This document shows positions 16,305 through 25,208 of a stretch of DNA of 64,000 nt, one piece after another. Positions within the stretch are counted from its first letter, which is position 1. Each line of letters opens with the position of its first letter. A program made the position numbers and the translations under genes. Source of the stretch: Stieleria maiorica (GTDB lineage Bacteria; Planctomycetota; Planctomycetia; Pirellulales; Pirellulaceae); contig NZ_CP036264.1 in assembly GCF_008035925.1 (NCBI RefSeq), forward strand, positions 7,969,641 to 8,033,640, in the 5' to 3' direction. The notes beneath the pieces were generated by a model. That model saw only the letters and a list, made by a program, of their open reading frames with translations. It did not search any database and was not told the origin of the DNA.

Positions 16305-18281
16305 ATGTCTCAGCCACTATGGCGACCGACCGACGAGAGGATTGCTCAGGCAAACTTGACCGCATTCATCAAGCGGGTCCAGGGGTGTCGCCCGGCAGTC
16401 ACCGACTTCAAAAGCCTGTACGAGTGGTCGATCGATCAACCGGAAGAGTTCTGGACGAGTGTCTGGGAGTTCTGCGACGTCCGCGCGGAGCGCAAATGGC
16501 ACCGCGTCATCGCTGATCGTGTGAATCCGACGTTGCCCGTGATGGCAAAACAATGGTTTCCCGGCGCGACACTGAACTTTGCCGAAAACTTGATGCGATT
16601 TCGCGATGATCAGGAATCCTTGGTGTTTTGGAACGAACAGGGGCGGCAACGTTCGCTGACCTATCGCGAGCTGTTTGACAACGTTTCTCGCTTGGCAGCC
16701 GCACTTCGTCGCGACGGCGTCACCGTGGGGGATCGCGTTGCTGCGTTCATGCCCAATCTTCCCGAAACGGTGATCGCGATGTTGGCCACGACCAGCATCG
16801 GAGCGATCTGGTCGTCGACATCGCCCGATTTCGGGACCGAAGGCACGCTGGATCGCTTCGGCCAGATCAAGCCCAAGATCCTCTTCGCCGCCGACGGCTA
16901 CCGGTACGCTGGCAAGGAATTCGATTCGATCGCTCGTGTGGTGCAGATCAGTCGGCAGATTCCCAGTATCAAGAAGACCGTGATCACCAGCTACTTGGGT
17001 CACGACAGGCCCAACAACCGTTTCGAACCGTCGATTTCCCTGGAAGATTACGTCGCCACGGCCCCAGGTGAATCAGGGCCATTGCCATTCGAACAATTGC
17101 CGTTTGACCATCCGATCTACATTCTCTATTCATCCGGCACGACGGGGGTTCCGAAGTGCATCGTGCACGGCGCAGGAGGAACCCTGCTTCAGCATCTGAA
17201 GGAGTTGGTCCTGCACACGGACCTGAAACGTGACGACCGCATCTTCTATTTCACCACCTGTGGATGGATGATGTGGAATTGGCTTGTTTCCAGTCTGGCC
17301 GTCGGAGCGACGGTGGTCCTGTACGATGGGTCGCCGATGCATCCCAGTCCCAACGTTTTGTGGGACATGGCCGAACAAGAACGAATCACCGTGTTCGGCA
17401 CCAGTGCGAGGTATCTGACGGCAATCGAGAAAGCCGGCGTCGTGCCCGCAAAGACACATGATCTATCTTCGCTGCGGACGATTCTGTCGACCGGATCAAC
17501 GCTGGCTGCGGAGAGTTTTAGCTACGTCTATGAAAATATCAAACGAGACGTCTGTCTTTCGTCCATCTCAGGCGGCACCGATCTGGTTTCCTGCTTTGCA
17601 CTCGGAAACCCGATCGGTCCGGTCTATCGCGGCGAACTGCAAACGCGAGGGTTGGGCATGGACGTCCGCGTGTTTAACGAACAGGGCCGACCGGTCTGCG
17701 GCGAAAAGGGCGAGCTGGTTTGTGTGGCATCGTTCCCGTCGATGCCGATCCGATTTTGGAACGACGATGACGGTCAAAAGTATCGCGCGGCGTACTTTGA
17801 GCACTTTCCCGGCGTTTGGCGCCACGGCGATTGGGTGGAGCTGACCGAACATGACGGGATGACCTTTTTCGGACGAAGTGATGCGGTGCTCAACCCCGGG
17901 GGCGTGCGGATCGGAACGGCTGAAATCTACCGTCAAGTGGAAAAGTTGGGCGAAGTCCTCGAGAGCATCGTCACAACGAAGCAGTGTGACGACGATGAGC
18001 GGCTGGTCCTGTTCGTCAAGTTGAGGCCAAATCTGACGTTGGACGATTCATTGCGTGACAAGATCCGCAAGCAAATCCGCGACAACACAACGCCGCGACA
18101 CGTGCCTTGGAAAATCCTGCAGGTCGCCGACATTCCTCGCACCAGAAGCGGCAAGATCGTCGAGTTGGCCGTGCGTGATGTGATCCACAACCGCCCGGTA
18201 AAAAACGAACACGCTTTGGCCAATCCCGAGGCGTTGCAATTGTACAAGGACTTGCCAGAACTGAAGACACCCAAGGGATAG
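16305..18281 (+). CDS. aacS: acetoacetyl-CoA synthetase
   Basis: A 658-aa adenylate-forming enzyme of the acetyl-CoA synthetase-like superfamily. The ACAS N-terminal segment FKSLYEWSIDQPEEFWTSVWEF and FPGATLNFAENLM fit acetoacetyl-CoA synthetases. The P-loop motif YSSGTTGVPKCIVHG, the STGSTLAAESFSYVYENI and GGTDLVSCF regions and the C-terminal lid with TRSGKIVELAVRD (catalytic Lys) are present. Length equals the family norm (about 650). It converts acetoacetate from FAH and from leucine breakdown into acetoacetyl-CoA. It is the last gene of the hpd-hmgA-unknown-fahA-aacS operon; a hairpin-forming repeat follows 43 bp after its stop. Confidence 0.93.
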   Translation: MSQPLWRPTDERIAQANLTAFIKRVQGCRPAVTDFKSLYEWSIDQPEEFWTSVWEFCDVRAERKWHRVIADRVNPTLPVMAKQWFPGATLNFAENLMRFRDDQESLVFWNEQGRQRSLTYRELFDNVSRLAAALRRDGVTVGDRVAAFMPNLPETVIAMLATTSIGAIWSSTSPDFGTEGTLDRFGQIKPKILFAADGYRYAGKEFDSIARVVQISRQIPSIKKTVITSYLGHDRPNNRFEPSISLEDYVATAPGESGPLPFEQLPFDHPIYILYSSGTTGVPKCIVHGAGGTLLQHLKELVLHTDLKRDDRIFYFTTCGWMMWNWLVSSLAVGATVVLYDGSPMHPSPNVLWDMAEQERITVFGTSARYLTAIEKAGVVPAKTHDLSSLRTILSTGSTLAAESFSYVYENIKRDVCLSSISGGTDLVSCFALGNPIGPVYRGELQTRGLGMDVRVFNEQGRPVCGEKGELVCVASFPSMPIRFWNDDDGQKYRAAYFEHFPGVWRHGDWVELTEHDGMTFFGRSDAVLNPGGVRIGTAEIYRQVEKLGEVLESIVTTKQCDDDERLVLFVKLRPNLTLDDSLRDKIRKQIRDNTTPRHVPWKILQVADIPRTRSGKIVELAVRDVIHNRPVKNEHALANPEALQLYKDLPELKTPKG

Positions 18282-18323
18282 CCGTCCACTGTCGCCGCGT
18301 GGCAGCGACCGGGAATCGGCTAA

Positions 18324-18466
18324 AGGCCAATACCGCTAAGTTAAGGTCGGGGGAGAAGCCCGGACGCTGGCGCGAACCGGCTGATGTCGGACGATGATCA
18401 GCCGTTTGGCGCGAGCCTACGGGCCCTCCCCGCAGGAAACAACGCTTAACTTAGCGGTATTGGCCT
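18324..18466. mobile_element. palindromic non-coding element with 22-bp terminal inverted repeats
   Basis: A 143-bp element with perfect 22-bp inverted ends: 18324-18345 begins AGGCCAATACCGCTAAG and its exact complement is 18445-18466. A second inner pair (GGCGCGAACCGGCTGAT versus ATCAGCCGTTTGGCGC) makes the whole fold into one long hairpin. CTAAAGG occurs at both outer edges (18320-18326 and 18465-18471), possibly part of a target duplication. It sits just after aacS and could also work as a transcription end. Confidence 0.75.
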
Positions 18467-18540
18467 AAAGGCTAGACACCAACGGTTGCCGAAGGTCTTC
18501 GCGACTGTTGCTACTCCATTATGTGACCCAAGATCCGACC

Positions 18541-19890
18541 ATGGACCGAACGATTGAACCCTTCAAGATCAAGATGGTCGAGCCGATCAAGTTGACCACG
18601 CGGGAACAGCGCGAAACGATCCTGCGCAGCGCCCACTTCAACATGTTTCAGATCGCTGCCGAGGATGTCATCATCGACCTTTTGACGGACAGTGGCACGT
18701 CGGCGATGAGCAGCAAGCAGTGGTCGGGGATCCTGGACGGCGATGAATCTTATGCGGGTGCTCGTAGCTGGTATCGATTTGAAAGCGTGATCCGTGATTT
18801 GACTGGGATGCCGCACGTTCTGCCCACGCATCAGGGGCGGGCGAGTGAACGGATTTTGTTCGAACTAGTGGGAGGTCCGGGCAAAGTCATTCCCGGCAAC
18901 TATCACTTCGACACCACCCGCGGCAACATCGAACACTCCGGCGCCCGAGCGGTTGACTTACTGACCGAAGAAGCGTCCCACACACGCAGTCGTTACCCCT
19001 TCAAAGGCAACATCGATGTCAACCAGCTGAACCGGTTGATCGACGATGTCGGAGCTGAGCAGATTCCGTTGTGCGTCATCACGATCACCAACAATAGTGT
19101 TGGCGGTCAGCCCGTGAGTCTGGAAAACTTGCGTCAAACGCACGACATCTGCCAGCGTAGCGGTATCAAGTTGTTTCTCGACGCCGCGAGATTCGCTGAG
19201 AACGCTTGGCTGATCCACGAACGGGAATCGGGACAGAAGCACCGCAGCGTACGGGAGATCGTCCGCGAGATGTTTGATTTGGCCGACGGAGCGATGATCA
19301 GCGCCAAGAAAGATGGCCTGGTCAACATCGGTGGCGTGTTGCTGATGCGCGAGGACGACCTTGCACAGCGGGCGGACAGTCTGTTGATCTTGACCGAGGG
19401 CTTTGTCACCTATGGTGGATTGGCCGGTCGTGATCTGGAAGCGATGGCTCAAGGGTTCACGGAAGTCTTGGACGAAGACTACCTGGCCTACCGAATCGCC
19501 AGCGTCGCCTACCTGGGCCAGCGACTTTTAGATGCCGGTATTCAAATCATCGAGCCACCGGGAGGCCACGCGATCTACATCGATGCATGCGAATTCTGCC
19601 CGCACATTCCTGCTGAACAGTATCCCGGGCAATCGCTGGTTTGCGCGTTCTATCGACACGCAGGGATCCGAGCCGTAGAAATCGGCAGTGTGATGTTCGG
19701 TAAAAACCACTCGCATAAGGAATTGACTCGGCTGGCGATTCCGCGGAGGGTCTACACGAAAAGCCAGATCGATTACGTCGCGGACGCGATCATTGAAGTG
19801 CACCAGCAACGCCAGACGCTGCGTGGTTTGCGGATCACGGAAGCTTCACAGACGCTTCGCCACTTCACGGCGAAATTCGCCGAATTGTGA
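18541..19890 (+). CDS. tnaA: tryptophanase (tryptophan indole-lyase)
   Basis: A 449-aa PLP enzyme of the tryptophanase/tyrosine phenol-lyase family. The PLP lysine lies in ISAKKDGLVNIGG; other family motifs are LPTHQGRASERILFE, ITNNSVGGQPVS and FLDAARFAENAWLI. The two subfamilies differ in the substrate-ring pocket: tyrosine phenol-lyase has Arg in VRSMERG, tryptophanase Ile in VRAVEIGS. Here it reads IRAVEIGS, and the C-terminus LRHFTAKFAEL also fits tryptophanase, so Trp to indole, pyruvate and ammonia is favoured. YGGLAGRDLEAMA is closer to the phenol-lyase side, so some doubt remains. The ATG at 18541 is chosen; the frame is open to 18508. It stands alone between two palindromic elements. 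Confidence 0.85.
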   Translation: MDRTIEPFKIKMVEPIKLTTREQRETILRSAHFNMFQIAAEDVIIDLLTDSGTSAMSSKQWSGILDGDESYAGARSWYRFESVIRDLTGMPHVLPTHQGRASERILFELVGGPGKVIPGNYHFDTTRGNIEHSGARAVDLLTEEASHTRSRYPFKGNIDVNQLNRLIDDVGAEQIPLCVITITNNSVGGQPVSLENLRQTHDICQRSGIKLFLDAARFAENAWLIHERESGQKHRSVREIVREMFDLADGAMISAKKDGLVNIGGVLLMREDDLAQRADSLLILTEGFVTYGGLAGRDLEAMAQGFTEVLDEDYLAYRIASVAYLGQRLLDAGIQIIEPPGGHAIYIDACEFCPHIPAEQYPGQSLVCAFYRHAGIRAVEIGSVMFGKNHSHKELTRLAIPRRVYTKSQIDYVADAIIEVHQQRQTLRGLRITEASQTLRHFTAKFAEL

Positions 19891-19905
19891 CTTTCCTACG
19901 ATAAC

Positions 19906-20045
19906 CTAGCTGGACAGTGCCACTTTGGGGTAGCTACGCTCGATGCGAGCGTGGAAAACCCCGGGGATCCAGCTTCTGGCGAAGGTAGCTACGTTGGACC
20001 GGCGATTCACGGTGTTTTGTGAGCAAAGTGGCGCTGTCCAGCTAG
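19906..20045. mobile_element. palindromic non-coding element with 22-bp inverted ends
   Basis: A 140-bp element. The left end 19906-19927 (starting CTAGCTGGACAG) is complementary to the right end 20024-20045 with one mismatch in 22. The interior contains GTAGCTACG at 19930-19938 and a 22-base segment at 19974-19995 that is repeated exactly at 24109-24130. No coding capacity. It resembles the elements at 3933 and 18324 in size and design but not in sequence. Confidence 0.7.
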
Positions 20046-20099
20046 TGGTTTTGGTTTGCGACATCAACCGCGCACCGTTTTACCCCCGGGAGTCGTTGT

Positions 20100-20843
20100 A
20101 TGGACATCGATGGAGAGACAGTTCTTATTGCGGGAGGAAGCTCCGGATTGGGCGCCGCGTGCGTCGGTCGGCTACTACAAGAGCGAGCAAACGTCGTGAT
20201 CGCTGATGTCAAGCCACCGGCGAATGAATCACAGCGGGAGTTTTATTGCCAAACCGATGTGACCGATGAGTCTTCGGTGAAAGACGCGATCGAGTTTGCC
20301 AAGAATCGTTTCGGCTCGCTACGCGGATGCGTCATTTGCGCCGGTGTGATTCACGCCCAGCGGATTGTCGGGCGTGACGGACCCTTCGACTTGGCTGAAT
20401 TTCGACGCGTGATCGAAGTGAATTTGGTCGGGACGTTTAACGTCTTGCGACTGTGTGCCGCGGCAATCCAAGCCAACGCACCTGACGAAGAAGGCGAACG
20501 CGGCGCGATCGTGATGACTGCGTCCATCTCGGCGATGGAAGGACAGGTCGGTCAGGCGGCCTATTCGGCATCCAAGGGAGGTGTCGCTTCATTGACGTTG
20601 CCGGCGGCGCGTGAATTTGCGCCGTTGGGAATCCGTGTGGTGACGATCGCTCCGGGAGTCTTTCAAACGCCGTTGATGGACAACGTCAACGAAAAAGGAT
20701 TGGCCGTTCTTCGAGATCAAACGTTGTTTCCGCCGCGATTCGGTCGCCCTGAAGAGTTCGCCGAAACGGTCCTCCACGTGCTGCAGAACCCGATGATGAA
20801 CGGAACGGTCATCCGCCTCGACGGCGGCATGCGGATGCGTTAA
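20100..20843 (+). CDS. short-chain dehydrogenase (3-hydroxyacyl-CoA dehydrogenase type 2-like)
   Basis: A 247-aa classical SDR. The NAD-binding motif is VLIAGGSSGLGAACVGRL (TGxxxGxG variant), Asp in VVIADVK favours NAD(H), then CAGVI (NAG-like) and the catalytic Ser in VMTASISAMEGQ with YSASKGG. The overall pattern, with DVTDESSVKDAIEFA, EEGERGAIVMTAS and the end MMNGTVIRLDGGMRM, is that of mitochondrial-type HSD17B10/2-methyl-3-hydroxybutyryl-CoA dehydrogenase, which acts in isoleucine and fatty-acid breakdown. GGGAG lies about eight bases before the ATG. It is a single gene next to the Atu/Liu-like cluster, which supports an acyl-CoA role. Confidence 0.85.
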   Translation: MDIDGETVLIAGGSSGLGAACVGRLLQERANVVIADVKPPANESQREFYCQTDVTDESSVKDAIEFAKNRFGSLRGCVICAGVIHAQRIVGRDGPFDLAEFRRVIEVNLVGTFNVLRLCAAAIQANAPDEEGERGAIVMTASISAMEGQVGQAAYSASKGGVASLTLPAAREFAPLGIRVVTIAPGVFQTPLMDNVNEKGLAVLRDQTLFPPRFGRPEEFAETVLHVLQNPMMNGTVIRLDGGMRMR

Positions 20844-20897
20844 GCCGGGGGAATTGCAGCAAAGGACCGCCCCGGTGTGGTCCAAGCGATTCGATGG

Positions 20898-21007
20898 GTA
20901 CGACGGTCCCTTCCGGGCCGTCGGCGTTCGTTGCTCCGGGTACGACGGTCCCTTCTGGGCCGTCGTCCAGCGGACTCACCTCGACGGCCCGGAAGGGACC
21001 GTCGTAC
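20898..21007. repeat. dispersed GGCCC-GGAA-GGGCC hairpin repeats (three copies)
   Basis: Three copies of a 26-bp palindromic sequence: two in one orientation (20898-20923 and 20940-20965, GTACGACGGTCCCTTCC followed by GGGCCGTCG) and one inverted (20982-21007). Each can form a stem of about eight base pairs with a GGAA loop. They fill the space between the convergent SDR and acyl-CoA dehydrogenase genes and could serve as a bidirectional transcription end. Confidence 0.8.
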
Positions 21008-21061
21008 AGAGATCCAATGTCCGCATCTCACCCGATCGACCGAATCGAGGCACTTGGCATG

Positions 21062-22849
21062 CTATCCCGCGCTCAGACTTTCCGCGACTTCACGAATTTG
21101 GACATCGTCGTTGTTGCGATTCCCCGCCATCGCATGCTCAAAACGCCGCCGTGACTGGCGCAGAAACAGCCTAGCCGCTTGATGCGAATGTCGTACCGTC
21201 TCCGAAGCAGCGGTTTGCAACTCGTGATCCATGCGAGCGATCACGGCGGTTGATGCATACAGTTCCATCGCCGCACAGGCAATCCGCTCGTGAACCAGCT
21301 GGCGGTCCAGAATCTCCTCCCGATGCCGGATCAGTTCGCGCTGAACCGACAGACCGAACCGTTTGACGGCTTTGGACAACCACCGCGCGTGATCGCCGAG
21401 AGAGTCGCTGCGGGTCGTGATTTTCGGGCGACCGAGCAGGCGACCGAACTCCTGAACGACAAACTGGCCGATCACGCCCAAGGATTTCCAAGGGGCGTGC
21501 AGCGACTGAGCGACCCGGCGCAATCGTTCGCCCGGATCTCGCATCCCGACCAGGCCGATGAACGATGTCAGCACTTCATTGGCGCCTTCGCCGATCTGAT
21601 TGATGCGGGCGTCGCGAAGCATTCGTTCCAGCGGCTGATCGGTAAAGTACGCGGCGCCGCCGTAAATCTGAAACGTCTCATTGACGATCTTCCACAGTCG
21701 CTCCGTCGTCCAAACCTTCAAGATCGCGGTTTCCAACATGTAATCGTCGCTACCGCGGTCGATCAGCCCGGCGGTCATGTGCGTCATCGCTTGCATGGCG
21801 TATAAATCCGCTGCCATCCGCGCCAGCTTCTTCTGAACCAATTCGAACGCCCCGATGGGTTGTCCGAATTGGATTCGCGTTCGGGCATGTCGGGTTGCCA
21901 ATTGCAGGCAGCTTCGGGCCGCTCCGCTGCAACAGGCGCCGAAGGTCGTGCGGCCGAAATCGAGCACGGTCAACGCGACACGCAATCCCTTTCCTTCCCG
22001 GCCGAGCACGTTTTCGGCCGGAACACGCATGTTCTCGAATTCCAATTTGGCGGTCGCGGTTCCACGAATGCCCAGCTTTTCCATCCGCGGCTCCACCACC
22101 TGGAAACCCGGCATGTCAGGGGTCACTAAAAATGCCGTGACCGCGGTTTTCTCGGAACCCTCGATCGGCGTCCGGGCCATCACCGTCAGCAGATTGGCGA
22201 TGGCGCCATTGGTGATGTAGCGTTTGCTGCCGTTAAGGACATAGTGCGATCCATCGGCGGCCGGCGTCGCGGTGGTCTGAACGTTCGCGGCATCGGATCC
22301 GGCTTGCACTTCGGTCAGTGCAAACGCGGCGATGGCTTTGCCGCTGACCAGGTCCGGCAGCCAGCGTTGTTTCTGTTGTTCGTTGCCGAACAGCAACAGC
22401 CCCCGCATTCCGATCGAATGGTGTGCATTGACAAAGATGGAGGTCGAACTGCAGCGTGATCCCAATTCTTCGAGCAATTGGCAGTACGCCAACTGTGAAA
22501 AACCTCGCCCGCCGGCAGACTCCGGTGCCGTCATGCCCAACAAGCCGATGCGTCCGAGATGGTGAATCAACTCGGCAGGGATGTCGGCGTTCCGGTCGAT
22601 GTGCTCCGCGTCCAGGTACTGGTCACAGACGCGGCGCAGCTCATCGAGCGCGGCGGCCACGGATTCGGATTCCGCGGCCGCAAGTCGGGGGTACGGGAAG
22701 ACCATTTGCTGGGCAAAGTATCCGTGATAAAGCTGTTTGGCAAAGCTTTCCGGATGGCTTTCGGCGAACAACAGCTCTTCGGCTTGCGCGAGTTGTTGCT
22801 TCCTCAGTTCCTGCTTCTCGATGTCGCCTTTTTCGATGGTTGTACTCAT
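21062..22849 (-). CDS. acyl-CoA dehydrogenase with C-terminal extension
   Basis: A 595-aa flavoenzyme. The N-terminal 90 residues are helical and lead into a standard acyl-CoA dehydrogenase core: LLGMTAPESAGGRGFSQLAY, FALTEVQAGSDAANV (FAD/substrate), MEKLGIRGTATAKLEFENM, RIQFGQPIGAFELVQ and INQIGEGANEVL, in which the Glu is at the catalytic-base position of VLCAD/IVD-type enzymes. About 180 more residues follow, as in VLCAD/ACAD9, which have an extra C-terminal domain. I take the ATG at 22849; the upstream extension overlaps the IDO-like gene. Its start overlaps that gene's stop (ATGA), so the two are coupled. A branched short- or medium-chain substrate is inferred from the cluster. Confidence 0.88.
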   Translation of the reverse strand: MSTTIEKGDIEKQELRKQQLAQAEELLFAESHPESFAKQLYHGYFAQQMVFPYPRLAAAESESVAAALDELRRVCDQYLDAEHIDRNADIPAELIHHLGRIGLLGMTAPESAGGRGFSQLAYCQLLEELGSRCSSTSIFVNAHHSIGMRGLLLFGNEQQKQRWLPDLVSGKAIAAFALTEVQAGSDAANVQTTATPAADGSHYVLNGSKRYITNGAIANLLTVMARTPIEGSEKTAVTAFLVTPDMPGFQVVEPRMEKLGIRGTATAKLEFENMRVPAENVLGREGKGLRVALTVLDFGRTTFGACCSGAARSCLQLATRHARTRIQFGQPIGAFELVQKKLARMAADLYAMQAMTHMTAGLIDRGSDDYMLETAILKVWTTERLWKIVNETFQIYGGAAYFTDQPLERMLRDARINQIGEGANEVLTSFIGLVGMRDPGERLRRVAQSLHAPWKSLGVIGQFVVQEFGRLLGRPKITTRSDSLGDHARWLSKAVKRFGLSVQRELIRHREEILDRQLVHERIACAAMELYASTAVIARMDHELQTAASETVRHSHQAARLFLRQSRRRFEHAMAGNRNNDDVQIREVAESLSAG

Positions 22850-24000
22850 GACGATGCTCCGCTCAGCCCGTGCCCGCCCGTGATCACGTCTACCCATGAC
22901 CGCGAGCTTGGTTGCTTGGCTGCCCGCGTTTCATCGATCAGCTGCTTCAGCCACTTCATGTAAGGAGTGCCGCCGGTTCCGCGCGGGTCGTCGGTTCGTT
23001 GATGGACGTAGCTGTCCGCCCAGCCATAGTGCACTTCGCGAAACGCCGCCATTGCCTCAAGCACCGCATTGAACTTCTCCGGCGAAGTACACGCTCGCGG
23101 CGAAGGCATCGCCTGGATTTCACCCAACAGCGCTTGGTGCTCGATCGGCATGAACCGTCGCAGATCGGCGAGATGTTCGGTCAAGATCGTCTGCCGGTGC
23201 TGCAGTTTCATGAACGCTTCCAACGCGGGCATGATGCTGCTTTGGGCCCCGGTTTCTCCGCGGAAATTCATGGGTTGGTCCGCGACCCCTTCGTAACTGA
23301 CCTGTTCAAAGAAGCGGATGTATGGCCGGAACGTACGATGGTAGAGCTGCGGACGCATCCGCTCGGGGATCCGCCTCAGGACCTTCGTTTGTTTCTCAAG
23401 GGCGTCGGCGATGTCGCGCAGGCATTCATCAGCCGTGTCCCCATCATGCCCGTGCAGAGCCGGCTCGGCGCGGTTTATCGCGGCAAGGATTTCAGCCGCG
23501 ATGGCTTCGATTTCGACGTGCACCAAGATGAACCAGTGTTCGTCTTCAAGCTTGACGAAATTCTGAATCGTCTCAAGATTGCCCAGCGCGATCGGGCCCC
23601 GGCGATCCAGGCGTCTCCAGTTGTACAGCGCATAGCCGTCATAGCTGAGGATCGGGGGCCGCTGCAGAATCCGACAGACGTGGCAAAGTGGAACGGCCAA
23701 TACCGAAGGCAACAAATGGACACGAGGCTGGGAGACTTGGTTGATGTAAGCCGAGGCCAGAAACCCCAGTCGCACGTAGTACAATCGCAACTCGTCCAGG
23801 GACGATTGTCGTAACTCGTCTTCGGGCCACCTCGGGATGATGGTGCGTCGGATTTGATCGCGAAAGTCATCTTGCTCGAGTCGTTCGGGAAGCGATCCGC
23901 CGAGCTCGTCGAGACTGCTCAGTTGGGGAAAACGCCGGAACCTGGTCGCCGGATCATGAACCGGCAGAAAACCCCGCTTGGTGAAATGAGTGTCCATCAT
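22846..24000 (-). CDS. indoleamine 2,3-dioxygenase-like heme protein
   Basis: A 384-aa protein resembling the indoleamine 2,3-dioxygenase family. The helical N-terminal region (LRLYYVRLGFLASAYINQ, LPSVLAVPLCHVCRILQRPPILSYDGYALYNW) fits the family, as does MNFRGETGAQSSIMPALEAFM, the counterpart of the GSAGQSS loop over the heme. The His in FREVHYGWADSYVHQ is the likely proximal ligand. It would open the indole ring of tryptophan to N-formylkynurenine, but no kynurenine-pathway gene is visible. GGGAGG at 24003-24008 precedes two successive ATG codons (24000, 23997); the second has the better spacing. It is translationally coupled to the acyl-CoA dehydrogenase. Confidence 0.75.
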   Translation of the reverse strand: MMDTHFTKRGFLPVHDPATRFRRFPQLSSLDELGGSLPERLEQDDFRDQIRRTIIPRWPEDELRQSSLDELRLYYVRLGFLASAYINQVSQPRVHLLPSVLAVPLCHVCRILQRPPILSYDGYALYNWRRLDRRGPIALGNLETIQNFVKLEDEHWFILVHVEIEAIAAEILAAINRAEPALHGHDGDTADECLRDIADALEKQTKVLRRIPERMRPQLYHRTFRPYIRFFEQVSYEGVADQPMNFRGETGAQSSIMPALEAFMKLQHRQTILTEHLADLRRFMPIEHQALLGEIQAMPSPRACTSPEKFNAVLEAMAAFREVHYGWADSYVHQRTDDPRGTGGTPYMKWLKQLIDETRAAKQPSSRSWVDVITGGHGLSGASS

Positions 24001-24108
24001 TACCTCCCACTGTTCAGGCACGATCGCAGACTCACCTCGGCGTCTGCCATCGGAATCGCCTTCGACGTAGCTGCACTCGCCGGAGCGTGGAGAAGACGGG
24101 GAACCACT

Positions 24109-24130
24109 TTCTGGCGAAGGTAGCTACGTT
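24109..24130. repeat. 22-bp segment shared with the element at 19906-20045
   Basis: This stretch in the spacer between the enoyl-CoA hydratase and IDO-like genes is identical to 19974-19995 (core TGGCGAAGGTAGCTACG). The preceding bases (GCGTGGAGAAGACGGGG) also resemble the other copy. It is probably a remnant of the same dispersed element; the terminal inverted repeats are not seen here. Confidence 0.6.
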
Positions 24131-24173
24131 TGCCCCGGGGATTGGCGCCGCTGTGTGCATCCCTGTCATTATT

Positions 24174-24971
24174 CTACGCCCCGGCGTCGGGACCGGCCCC
24201 GGAATCTTGTTGATTCCAGCGTGGATCACGGTGCTGGGCAAAGGATGCCAAACCTTCCGCCGCTTCGTCACTTTGGCGCATCTTTTTGTGAATCGCCAAG
24301 GCGTCGTCCTGCAGATCGCTCGGGCAACCCGTCAATGCGCGAATCATCTGTTTGGTCTGTCGCACCGCCTCGGGACCACCTCGACAGACCGTTTCGGCGA
24401 TCCCCAACGACTCCTGCAGCAAGTCGGCCGATTTGACGACGCGGTGCACCAGCCCCAACGCTTTCGCCCGGCGGGCGTCGATCGGTTCGGCGAGTAGGAA
24501 CAGTTCTCGCATCTCCGAATCACGCAAGCGACGTGCGATCAAGGTCGCAGCAAGTGCGGGCACCAGACCGCGTCGAGTTTCCGGAAAACCGATCGTCACC
24601 TCTTCGCCGGCTACCGCAAAATCGCATGCGGCCAGCAGACCGGCGCCGCCTGCCATGGCGGCGCCTTGCACCACCGCGACCGTCACCAACGGACTGTTCA
24701 TCAGAGAAGTGAAGGTCGTTTCCACCCATCGGGCGCTTTGCGGAGCGATGGCCGGGTCGGCGGCCTCGATCAAATCCAAGCCGGCGCAAAACACCGGACC
24801 GGCACCGCCAATGATCACGACACGACAGTCTGCGTCGGTTTCCAACTTCACGAACTGTTGGTGAAATTGTTGCATCAATTCAATCGACAACGCGTTTCGC
24901 TTTTGGGGACGATTGAGCGTGATGATGGCGGTGCTACGCGTCTCGCGTCGACACTGGATCAGTGGTTCCAT
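24174..24971 (-). CDS. enoyl-CoA hydratase/isomerase (methylglutaconyl-CoA hydratase-like)
   Basis: A 265-aa crotonase-family protein. Motifs in order: ITLNRPQKRNALSIELM, VVIIGGAGPVFCAGLDL (first oxyanion-hole segment), VVQGAAMAGGAGLLAACDFAVA (second), and FPETRRGLVPALAATL, which carries the Glu typical of hydratases. Length is normal for the family. In its setting (carboxyltransferase, AtuA-like, acyl-CoA dehydrogenase) it most resembles the AtuE/LiuC hydratase position in leucine or acyclic-terpenoid breakdown. It is 237 bp after the AtuA-like gene and 173 bp before the IDO-like gene; both gaps hold dispersed repeats. Confidence 0.85.
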   Translation of the reverse strand: MEPLIQCRRETRSTAIITLNRPQKRNALSIELMQQFHQQFVKLETDADCRVVIIGGAGPVFCAGLDLIEAADPAIAPQSARWVETTFTSLMNSPLVTVAVVQGAAMAGGAGLLAACDFAVAGEEVTIGFPETRRGLVPALAATLIARRLRDSEMRELFLLAEPIDARRAKALGLVHRVVKSADLLQESLGIAETVCRGGPEAVRQTKQMIRALTGCPSDLQDDALAIHKKMRQSDEAAEGLASFAQHRDPRWNQQDSGAGPDAGA

Positions 24972-25085
24972 TTCATCTCTCCGACGAGCGAAGTCTTTGT
25001 GGGATAGGCTTCCAGTGCTGTCCTTTCAAACGCGACAAATTCAAATGATCTGGCCGACCGGGTATGAGCTGGTCGGTGGATTGTT

Positions 25086-25151
25086 GTACGACGTCCTTTC
25101 TAGGTCGCCGCGCTAAGCCCCACGGGCGACGGCCCGGAAGGGCCATCGTAC
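25086..25151. repeat. inverted pair of GGCCC-GGAA-GGGCC hairpin repeats
   Basis: A clear copy (25127-25151, CGACGGCCCGGAAGGGCC then ATCGTAC) is preceded by a degenerate inverted copy (25086-25109). The sequence is shared with arrays at 20898 and 28841. It lies inside the minus-strand acyl-CoA operon, between the AtuA-like and enoyl-CoA hydratase genes. A further conserved tail, GGGCGGCTAAAGCCTGAACACC, follows and recurs in altered form at about 28968. Confidence 0.7.
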
Positions 25152-25208
25152 CCTGGAGCAGCGGGTGTGGGCGGCTAAAGCCTGAACACCAGCGCGTGCC
25201 CGTGCCAT

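Noticed and set aside
18541..19890. Tyrosine phenol-lyase
   Set aside because: The ring-pocket segment reads IRAVEIGS, with Ile as in tryptophanase, not the Arg of tyrosine phenol-lyase.
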